Shown in pieces: positions 27,097-34,117 of a DNA stretch of 64,000 nucleotides. The stretch comes from an uncultured Bacteroidales bacterium (GTDB lineage Bacteria > Bacteroidota > Bacteroidia > Bacteroidales > UBA932): the NCBI GenBank assembly GCA_947303465.1, contig CAMYYI010000002.1, forward strand, positions 37,463 through 101,462. The letters are read 5' to 3'. The notes below the pieces were generated by a model that saw only the letters and a program-made list of their open reading frames with translations, did no database searches and was not told the origin of the DNA. How positions within the stretch are numbered: position 1 is the stretch's first letter; each line of letters opens with the position of its first letter. The translations under genes and the position numbers were made by a program.

Positions 27097-28348
27097 TAAG
27101 TTCGGGATATTTATGCAAAGGCTTGGGACGCCGCATTATTCTGTACACTTTCTTGCTCCTGCTTACATACTGCATCATAACCAGTGATAGCATGAAGTAC
27201 CAAAACACATCCAGACTCGAACATTGGGCGTAAGATGCCTCGGTCAACCCCCTTATCATGAAGTACATCAGCATGCAAAGTATCCACCTCATATAGGTGG
27301 AGCGCAAAATGATGCGTATGTTCTTCTTGATGAACACTATCAGCCTGACCAGGTACACGGTCAGGAGAAGCGTACCTATGATGCCGGTTGAAAGCAGGTT
27401 ATGCAGCAGGCAGTTATGTGCCTGCGATATTTCTTCGCCCAGGTTGGAAGTAAGCAGTTCACTCGCCGAATAATATCCCTGACCTATCCATGGACTTTCA
27501 GCGATAGACTGGGCGCAGAACAGCCAGATTCCGCCTCGTCCGGCAATGCTGACCATACCGGAACTGCCGCTGGTATCAATTGCCTCGGAGTACAGTTGAA
27601 GAATGGGCCTCAACATATCACCTGCAATTACTGCTGCCACCAGCACTATTCCTATGACTATGAGCAAAGTTTTATTGAATCGTATAACGCCTACTATAAT
27701 CAGATAAATTACTGTTATGATTATTATTGCAAGCAGAGCGTTTTTCGATAAAGTGTAAAGGCATGTAGCCAGACAAAGGGCACTGAGAAGCAGCCAGACC
27801 GGCTGTTTTTTGCCGAAAAAGTTAACCAGTCCCAGAAAATAGCCCAGTGCTGTCATCAGTCCGGCAGAACTTACGGAGAAGAACGGAAGGGCATGACGAA
27901 TCTCACTCTCCGTGATTTTGAGGACGCTGTTTGTGGCGAACATCAGGAAATAGATGCAGCTGAATACCAGGGCCAGCGACAGGCCGTATGTGAAGAACCT
28001 GATTCTCCGGGTAGTTGTGAGATATGCTGCCAGCACCACCACCGAGGCAAGTTGTAAAAGGCTCTCAAAATAGTAGATGGACCATTGCCCGTTTTTGTAC
28101 TCCGTAAAAACAATCAAGAGGAGATACAGAACCAGTTCTACAGGAACGATACGGTGATTAAAGCACTTGGGTATCACGTTCATGCAGATAAAGAGAATAC
28201 CAGCATAATACGCAAAAACAACTCCGCTTCCTCCATACAAGTCTGCCACGATGACTGCAATGAAGTACAGGAGGAATCCCAGCGTCAAACTCTTTACGGT
28301 AGATAACGACAGGACAGAGGAAGAGGAAGTCTGGAGCTTTGACGCCAT
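27077..28348 (-). CDS. O-antigen ligase/polymerase family protein (Wzy-like)
   Basis: A 423-residue protein with about 11-12 membrane helices and a large periplasmic loop. The region GRGGIWLFCAQSIAESPWIGQGYYS followed by ISQAHNCLLHNLLSTG is the Wzy_C pattern: R...W, then GxG and a conserved H-N. It sits among wzx, wzz and glycosyltransferase genes, so a repeat-unit polymerase is the best reading; O-antigen ligase (WaaL) is the alternative in this fold. The N-terminus is Ser/Thr-rich. Stop and start codons of its neighbours are 1 nt away or overlap. Confidence 0.82.
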   Translation of the reverse strand: MASKLQTSSSSVLSLSTVKSLTLGFLLYFIAVIVADLYGGSGVVFAYYAGILFICMNVIPKCFNHRIVPVELVLYLLLIVFTEYKNGQWSIYYFESLLQLASVVVLAAYLTTTRRIRFFTYGLSLALVFSCIYFLMFATNSVLKITESEIRHALPFFSVSSAGLMTALGYFLGLVNFFGKKQPVWLLLSALCLATCLYTLSKNALLAIIIITVIYLIIVGVIRFNKTLLIVIGIVLVAAVIAGDMLRPILQLYSEAIDTSGSSGMVSIAGRGGIWLFCAQSIAESPWIGQGYYSASELLTSNLGEEISQAHNCLLHNLLSTGIIGTLLLTVYLVRLIVFIKKNIRIILRSTYMRWILCMLMYFMIRGLTEASYAQCSSLDVFWYFMLSLVMMQYVSRSKKVYRIMRRPKPLHKYPELNEDTAG

Positions 28349-28349
28349 A

Positions 28350-29294
28350 TCACATCAATTCTTTCAAACAGATGCCGGCAGATTCCAGCAATTCATAATA
28401 AGCCCTACGGTTCTTATGGAAGGTATAAAGTACTGTCATGGACGAAGTACAGCCCATGAGTTTAAGATTGATAAAAACAGTGCTCACCTCCCCGTACAAT
28501 ACAGATGGCACCCCGCTGTCGAGGAAATAATCTTCCAGCGGCTTTCCCGGACTTAACACTCCGGCCACAAGATCCCTGTCAAGGGACGATAGGTCTTCAT
28601 GGGGGTGAGGGTAATACACCGGCCGGTCTCCAGTCTCGGAGAAGACGGCAGAGAGCTCTCTGCTCTTTTCCGGACAGGCTCCGGTACTGATAAATCCCAG
28701 TCCTGGAACTGTTTTAAGCTTTTTGTTTCCGAAATAATCCAGTACGATTATTTCAGCAAACGGCATATACTGGTCCTTGAATCCGTTCTGCACGAACGGA
28801 TAGATGGTGTAATAACGGCTCACGTGCCCAAGTATGGTCCTCACGTCAACAGGCATAAACTTCCCGTATCGGAGAAGGGTGAAAGTTTCCGAGAACAGCA
28901 GCCTCAGCTTGAAATGAACCGGTTTAATGGGGTATCTGCCCTCCTTCAACATCACCGGCGTACCGGTTCCGTCGTCTATAATAGACAGACGCCTGTGCTC
29001 GATGAGAGTCGGGAAAAGCCTGCAATTGATGCCTGTGAAAGAAGTGCATACAAGTTCGTCGGTACTGATACGAGGAATACGGGACTTCTCTCTGAATGAC
29101 TTCAATGTGGGCTTGAACCCGTTAAGGTTTATCAGGTAAGTCCTGTCCAGTATGCGAATCTTTCCGTCGCGTGCATCTATCACAAGTCTCTCCTCCCCCT
29201 CAGGGCGGCTTGTAAGCAGCAAATCGACGATGCTCTTCTGGAACTCCGTCTCATACACATAAACCGTATCGTATTTCAAAACCGCTTCTTTCAT
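28350..29294 (-). CDS. Sialyltransferase-like glycosyltransferase (DDG and HP motifs)
   Basis: A 314-residue protein. It has the two short motifs shared by bacterial sialyltransferases of families GT38, GT52 and GT80: (D/E)(D/E)G as IIDDGTG (Asp107-Asp108-Gly109) and HP as YYPHPHED (His230-Pro231). A serine pair (GCTSS) near the C-terminus fits the third motif. The operon also encodes a nonulosonate synthase, phosphatase and CMP-transferase, so transfer of a CMP-activated nonulosonate is a natural role. The ATG at 29294 is used; an upstream start would run back into wzx by over 50 nt. The exact GT family could not be settled. Confidence 0.65.
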   Translation of the reverse strand: MKEAVLKYDTVYVYETEFQKSIVDLLLTSRPEGEERLVIDARDGKIRILDRTYLINLNGFKPTLKSFREKSRIPRISTDELVCTSFTGINCRLFPTLIEHRRLSIIDDGTGTPVMLKEGRYPIKPVHFKLRLLFSETFTLLRYGKFMPVDVRTILGHVSRYYTIYPFVQNGFKDQYMPFAEIIVLDYFGNKKLKTVPGLGFISTGACPEKSRELSAVFSETGDRPVYYPHPHEDLSSLDRDLVAGVLSPGKPLEDYFLDSGVPSVLYGEVSTVFINLKLMGCTSSMTVLYTFHKNRRAYYELLESAGICLKELM

Positions 29295-29301
29295 TCGGGC
29301 A

Positions 29302-30744
29302 CTATAAATTGACGGTTTCCGGCTTTGACAGTATACGTCCCGCCTCTCCAACAATCTGCCTGCATTCCCTTATGTTCAAAAGCAAGTAGGCAAGCAAAGG
29401 CAGGAAGATAAGGTACTCGGTTTGCAGAAGGGATATCGCCAGGGCGAGCGCAAAGGGAATGAAAAGGCGCAGGGGAAAGACCTCGGCCCACTTGATGCAG
29501 GCTCCATCTCCGACAATGCGGTTAGCCTCTCTGGAGACGAGCAGGGAGAATATGACGTACGTAAGCATTGCCGCAAGGATAACGAACGAGAACGGGCAAT
29601 GGATTACTTTAACAAGCACGAGAGCAATAACTATATTCACCGCCAGGGCAAACAGAGTTACTATAGACAGGTATTTTTCCCTGTTGTGGGCAATAATCAG
29701 TTCCGTGTAACCGCTGCGGCATGTATCCATCAGTATCGTGAGGGCAATCAGGTTCATTGATGTCAAAGACTCCGAGTACTTGGGGAAGAAGTGCAATATC
29801 AGGGGAAACAGAATCAGCGCCGTATAGATAAGACCGTGCGCCAAAGTTACGTAAACACCCCTGTATCGCCTCAGGCCCGCTTTTACCGCCTCAAAGTCAT
29901 CTGTCCCAAGTTTGCCGATGACCTTCGGAAACACAACAAAGGTCAGAGACTCCAGCAGCAGCATGAAAGCGTGGGCCAGCGAGAATGAGAATGTAAACAT
30001 ACCGAACTCCTCCACCTCATAGTTGCCGCTTATGATAGTGCGTATGGAAATGATGATGAAGTAAAAGCCGGTATTGTAGAGGAACAGCAGCAAGCCTTTT
30101 CTAAGGATTTCTATCTGCAGGCTGCCGCGGACGCTTGCGCCTCTGAAATTAATCACCCCTGATGCGAGGGCAAGGACTACGATAAGCAGGTTGCCAGCCA
30201 GATAGCCAAGGACCAGGGCATTAATCAAGGCCTCTCCGGTGAATATGAAAACGCATACGAAGTTCAGCAACACTATTATTGACTGGCAAAATGCGACGTA
30301 AATCAGGCGGTTCTTAACCCTGAACACATTGATAAACAGGTTGCTGAAATACTGGAGTATGCCTATGCAGCAGACACTTAGCAGGTACTTGTCTGCGTTG
30401 TACTTCTCAAAGAGACTGATACCGGATATGGCGTAAACGGCATAAAGAACGGCAATGCACAACGCCAGATAGAGCTCAAGCACGATGGCATTTACTATGT
30501 ACCCGTCAGCCTCTGAAGCAGTCTCCCTGTGCTGGACATACAGCACGTTCATGGAGTTATATATGCCGAAATGGCACTGCTGGAAGTAATTCAACAGCAA
30601 GAGGATGAATCCCCATATGCCGAAGTAGAACGGGCCCAGCTTTGCGGCTATGAGCAGAGATGTGACAAACTGGATAAAGTACGTCATATACCTCGATGAA
30701 AGGTATATGACGACACTGTTCTTCAGTATGCCCTTGAATCCCAT
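29302..30744 (-). CDS. Polysaccharide flippase (Wzx, MATE/MOP type)
   Basis: About 480 residues with 12-14 hydrophobic helices. It begins GFKGILKNSVVIYLSSRYMTYFIQF and has the paired helical bundles of the polysaccharide-biosynthesis (MOP) flippases. Wzx moves undecaprenyl-linked repeat units across the inner membrane. The ATG at 30744 shares its A with the upstream TGA (TGATG) and was preferred to a TTG six codons earlier. It follows the nonulosonate phosphatase gene and precedes the sialyltransferase-like gene. Confidence 0.88.
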   Translation of the reverse strand: MGFKGILKNSVVIYLSSRYMTYFIQFVTSLLIAAKLGPFYFGIWGFILLLLNYFQQCHFGIYNSMNVLYVQHRETASEADGYIVNAIVLELYLALCIAVLYAVYAISGISLFEKYNADKYLLSVCCIGILQYFSNLFINVFRVKNRLIYVAFCQSIIVLLNFVCVFIFTGEALINALVLGYLAGNLLIVVLALASGVINFRGASVRGSLQIEILRKGLLLFLYNTGFYFIIISIRTIISGNYEVEEFGMFTFSFSLAHAFMLLLESLTFVVFPKVIGKLGTDDFEAVKAGLRRYRGVYVTLAHGLIYTALILFPLILHFFPKYSESLTSMNLIALTILMDTCRSGYTELIIAHNREKYLSIVTLFALAVNIVIALVLVKVIHCPFSFVILAAMLTYVIFSLLVSREANRIVGDGACIKWAEVFPLRLFIPFALALAISLLQTEYLIFLPLLAYLLLNIRECRQIVGEAGRILSKPETVNL

Positions 30745-31208
30745 CAGCGAGAATAAATCCAATCCACGAATTCACGGAACGCGCCTTCGCCGCCTTTCTT
30801 CCGGGTAATGTAGGAGGGCTCCAGTTGCCCCTCTATATATGCTCCGGACGGCAATGCGCTGATTCCTACAGCTTTCAGCAATTCAAGATCGCCAACATCG
30901 TCGCCTATATATGCCACGTCTTCCAGCCCTATACCCATTTCCGAGCAGAGTGTCCTGACTTTTTCCAGCTTGTCGTGAACCCCCTGGAAAACATAATCCA
31001 CTTTCAGCTTGCGGGCCCGGTTTTCCACAATCTGCGTGTTCTCGCATGTAATTATGCCTACCGGGACACCGTTTTCATGGGCCCTGCGCACTCCGCCGCC
31101 GTCATAGGTGCTGAACCGTTTCCATTCATTTCCGGTCTGGTCATAATACATGCCTCCGTCTGTCCAGACTCCGTCTATGTCTGTAAGTATCAATTTGGGT
31201 AATCTCAT
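30744..31208 (-). CDS. KdsC-type HAD phosphatase (probable nonulosonate-9-phosphate phosphatase)
   Basis: A 154-residue HAD protein with no cap domain. LILTDIDGVWTDGG holds nucleophile Asp10 and Asp12; GIITCENTQIVENRA and YIGDDVGDLELL are the other HAD motifs. The size and sequence match the KdsC/C0 subclass, which acts as a tetramer on KDO-8-phosphate or KDN/Neu5Ac-9-phosphate. Standing just after a NeuB-type synthase it most likely dephosphorylates a nonulosonate 9-phosphate. B. thetaiotaomicron has a comparable synthase-phosphatase-cytidylyltransferase set making KDN. Confidence 0.85.
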   Translation of the reverse strand: MRLPKLILTDIDGVWTDGGMYYDQTGNEWKRFSTYDGGGVRRAHENGVPVGIITCENTQIVENRARKLKVDYVFQGVHDKLEKVRTLCSEMGIGLEDVAYIGDDVGDLELLKAVGISALPSGAYIEGQLEPSYITRKKGGEGAFREFVDWIYSR

Positions 31209-31209
31209 C

Positions 31210-32259
31210 TTACTTCAGGAATTGGGGATAAATGATTTCATTAGCGGGCACATCTACTGCGAGCTCTCTACCGAGCAGGCTGCCAAGCTGATCCCATTTG
31301 TAGCCGTCGCCCGGGGAAAGCATATGCAGATCCTCCTCCTTTATGACCTCTCCGGCCTTCATGTTCCGGAGTGTCGCAATGGAACGCTCGAGCTTGACCC
31401 GGGAAGAGGCGACGCAATTGTCTATGTAAAGGTCCTTCACCCCCAGCCATCTTTCTGTCATACGGATGTCCCTGACCATGCGGTAAACCCCGTCCGGCCC
31501 TAAAGAGCCGGCCTGGTCAGTTCCCTTCATGTGCCTGTCTATGGTGATATGCTTTTCTATTATTTCAGCCCCCATCCCTACAGCTACCGAGGGTGCTGAA
31601 ATGCCGATGGTATGATCCGAAAAACCAATATGGTACTGGCCGTAGTGTTCTTTGAGATACAGGATGGTATTCAGGTTCAGGTTGTCCGGATGAGTTGGAT
31701 ACTGGGATACGCAGTGAAGAATGGAAATATCAGAGTGATAACGGGTTATCGTTTCCAGGGCATGGTCAAGCTCCTGCTTGCCGGACATTCCGGTAGAGAG
31801 TATGATGGGTATCCTGGTCTCTGCCATTGCTGCCAGGAGCGGGATGTTGGTAAGATCCCTGCTCGCCACCTTCAGGTAATCCGGAGTAAAAAGCTTCAGA
31901 AGTGAAAGACAGCCCCTGGCGCAGAGGGTTTCCACAAATTCGAGCCCCTTGCTTTTGGCGTATTTGTAAACCTCAAAGTGCTCATCGTCAGACAACTCAA
32001 GAAAAGCCCTGTGCTCCCCGTAAGTGCGGCCAAACGAATTAGGAGTGTCGTAAATACGGTTCATCTGAGACATGGACAGTTCCTCATTCAGGTCGCGCTT
32101 GGTCAGTTTTACGGCGTTGATGGGCCTGAGGTCCAGGTTGAAAACCTCTTCCCGGACCGGCCGGCATACCAGGTCGACTATCAGTTTGGCGATATCTACC
32201 GAACCGTTGTGGTTCTGGCCGATTTCCCCGATGATATAGGTTTCGCCTTTTGTAATCAT
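31210..32259 (-). CDS. neuB: Nonulosonate (NeuAc/KDN-type) synthase
   Basis: A 349-residue NeuB-family protein. The TIM barrel starts YIIGEIGQNHNGSVDIAK, whose E-x-GxNHxG motif binds metal and phosphoenolpyruvate. Later GFSDHTIGI and IIEKHITIDRHMKGTDQ are family signatures. Residues about 290-349 form the C-terminal antifreeze-like SAF domain (MKAGEVIKEEDL). The enzyme condenses PEP with a six-carbon sugar. The adjacent phosphatase suggests a sugar-6-phosphate substrate and a 9-phosphate product, as for KDN-9-P or Neu5Ac-9-P; no NeuC epimerase is seen. The precise nonulosonate is an inference. Confidence 0.88.
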   Translation of the reverse strand: MITKGETYIIGEIGQNHNGSVDIAKLIVDLVCRPVREEVFNLDLRPINAVKLTKRDLNEELSMSQMNRIYDTPNSFGRTYGEHRAFLELSDDEHFEVYKYAKSKGLEFVETLCARGCLSLLKLFTPDYLKVASRDLTNIPLLAAMAETRIPIILSTGMSGKQELDHALETITRYHSDISILHCVSQYPTHPDNLNLNTILYLKEHYGQYHIGFSDHTIGISAPSVAVGMGAEIIEKHITIDRHMKGTDQAGSLGPDGVYRMVRDIRMTERWLGVKDLYIDNCVASSRVKLERSIATLRNMKAGEVIKEEDLHMLSPGDGYKWDQLGSLLGRELAVDVPANEIIYPQFLK

Positions 32260-32997
32260 TTATTTGGAATTGTTTATAATCTGATTCTTCATGGATTCGG
32301 CTATACCCTCATGGGCCTTTATGCAGGCAAAAAGGCTTTCAAAGGAATCCCTGTCATTAGTAGAGGCATAAATCTCACGGGCGTTGGCAAAATCCTGTGC
32401 CGTATCTATAGTCAGCCTCGTATCTTTGTTCTCAAGCACTACGGGAGGCACATCCAGCCACTTTATACTGAACAGCTCCGGGTGAGCATAAATGAAATTT
32501 GTGACGTGTTCATGATAAAGCGGTTCGTCTGTCAGAGACTTTACCCTTCTAAGGGCGTCCAGCGTAACATACTCGGTCCAGAACCCGTAATGAGTCTTGA
32601 CAGCAGGCGTGCCGCCGATATTGAAGCTGATGTAATCCCAATCGCCTTCGGAAGAGGCCTCAATGAGTTCGTGAACTGCGGGTACATTCAGGAAAGGGTT
32701 GTCGGAGCAAACCCTGATTATCCTATCCACGCCATAATACCCTGCAGCGTCTATGAACCTCTGAAGCACGTCGTTCTCGCTGCCTCTGAAGCATTTGACT
32801 CCCCTCTCCAGACAAATCTCCTCCAACTTGTCGTTGACAGGAGAATCCGTGGTGGCCACTATGCAGCAGGCTCCGTCTATTGAGCAGAATTTCTCGAGCA
32901 ACAGATCGAATATCGATTTGTCCCCGGAAAAGGGCAGCAGTATCTTGCCAGGAAGGCGGGTGGATCCCAGCCTGGCCTGTATTATGAATGCCAGCAT
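32260..32997 (-). CDS. SpsF/NeuA-like cytidylyltransferase
   Basis: A 245-residue nucleotidyltransferase. FIIQARLGSTRLPGK is the CTP-binding signature of the SpsF group, related to NeuA and KdsB. RIIRVCSDNPFLNVPAVHELI contains the Asp of the catalytic region. It would activate the nonulosonate with CMP for the sialyltransferase-like enzyme. It lies directly after the synthase in gene order on the opposite side (synthase stop side) and 1 nt after the Wzz stop. Another cytidylyl target, such as a KDO-like sugar, cannot be excluded. Confidence 0.8.
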   Translation of the reverse strand: MLAFIIQARLGSTRLPGKILLPFSGDKSIFDLLLEKFCSIDGACCIVATTDSPVNDKLEEICLERGVKCFRGSENDVLQRFIDAAGYYGVDRIIRVCSDNPFLNVPAVHELIEASSEGDWDYISFNIGGTPAVKTHYGFWTEYVTLDALRRVKSLTDEPLYHEHVTNFIYAHPELFSIKWLDVPPVVLENKDTRLTIDTAQDFANAREIYASTNDRDSFESLFACIKAHEGIAESMKNQIINNSK

Positions 32998-32998
32998 T

Positions 32999-34108
32999 CT
33001 ACGATTCCTCTTCCTCTTTCTTGCGGTCTTTCACAAATAAGATCCACACCGCGCCGACAAAACCGCCGATAATCATCCAGAGAAGGGTTACCTTTACCCT
33101 GGACGGCTTTCCATGCACCGCAGTACGTCCAGGCTGGATGACAACCAGGACTGGAGCCTCCTGCTGTACCTTGGCCTCGGCATTGAGCAGGTTCTGGGCT
33201 GTCTGGCTGTACATCTGGTAACGCAGCTGGGCCTCACTCTGAAGCTGCTGCTGATAAACCATGGTACTCCTGCCGGCAAGCCCCTGATGGGTGTCCATAT
33301 AGTAGGCATAGGCCCTTTGGGCCGCGAGATAATCGTTACGTGTCTGGTCGTATATCTTCTTGTAATAGTCCACATTCTCCCGGGCTTTCTCCGTGCGGTA
33401 AGACACCACGAAGTCCCTCAGGTTGTCTATTACTTCATTTGCCAGCTGTGCTGCTACCACGCGGTTCTGCATGGTAACCTTAAGGGAAAGCACGTACGTA
33501 CGCTTCTCAACAGTAGCGTCAATATTATTGGCCAGGTATTTTACGACACTCGCCTGTTCCTTGGTAAGTTTCAAAGAATCCACATGCTCATGTCCCGTTT
33601 CCTCTTCCGGCTTGTCCTTTCCCAGCAGCTTCACAAGACCGAATATGGCAGCCCGGGGAGCTGTAATCACATAGCTCCACCAAGGCTTCTTGGTATGGTT
33701 CAGCACATAGTCGTAAAGGTCCGTATGTATGACGGAATCCTTTTCCTCGATGGTAACAGGCATATCGAACAGCCTGATGTAAAACTCGGAAGAATGGATG
33801 ACCTCCGGATACATGTCCGGGTGCATGGCATCGGTCAGAGCAAGGGCATTGGTATTGATACCGGCCAGGCTGGCCAGTGAACTGAGACCACCGGTCGTAG
33901 CCCTGGTAAGGATTTCAGGGGCAATTACAGCCTTTGAAGTATATTTTCTGGGCGCGGTAAGGGCAAACACCGCTCCGAGCACCGCTCCGCAAAGAACAAA
34001 CAACAGAAGGGGTTTCCAGTTCTTAAAAAGCTTGCTTATGTACGGTTTGAGGTCTATGGAGTCGTCTTTATCCAAGGCAAAGCCGTCAAACTCTTCATAA
34101 TCTTTCAT
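32999..34108 (-). CDS. Wzz-family chain-length determinant protein
   Basis: A 369-residue inner-membrane protein with one helix near the N-terminus (about 33-51, PLLLFVLCGAVLGAVFAL) and one near the C-terminus (VTLLWMIIGGFVGAVWILFV). A large helical periplasmic part lies between (coiled stretches about 180-310). Wzz proteins set chain length together with Wzy and contact the export channel. The C-terminus is short and charged (KDRKKEEEES), without a BY-kinase domain, so any tyrosine kinase would be separate. It is 9 nt after the Wza-like gene. Confidence 0.88.
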   Translation of the reverse strand: MKDYEEFDGFALDKDDSIDLKPYISKLFKNWKPLLLFVLCGAVLGAVFALTAPRKYTSKAVIAPEILTRATTGGLSSLASLAGINTNALALTDAMHPDMYPEVIHSSEFYIRLFDMPVTIEEKDSVIHTDLYDYVLNHTKKPWWSYVITAPRAAIFGLVKLLGKDKPEEETGHEHVDSLKLTKEQASVVKYLANNIDATVEKRTYVLSLKVTMQNRVVAAQLANEVIDNLRDFVVSYRTEKARENVDYYKKIYDQTRNDYLAAQRAYAYYMDTHQGLAGRSTMVYQQQLQSEAQLRYQMYSQTAQNLLNAEAKVQQEAPVLVVIQPGRTAVHGKPSRVKVTLLWMIIGGFVGAVWILFVKDRKKEEEES

Positions 34109-34117
34109 ACTCTCGTG

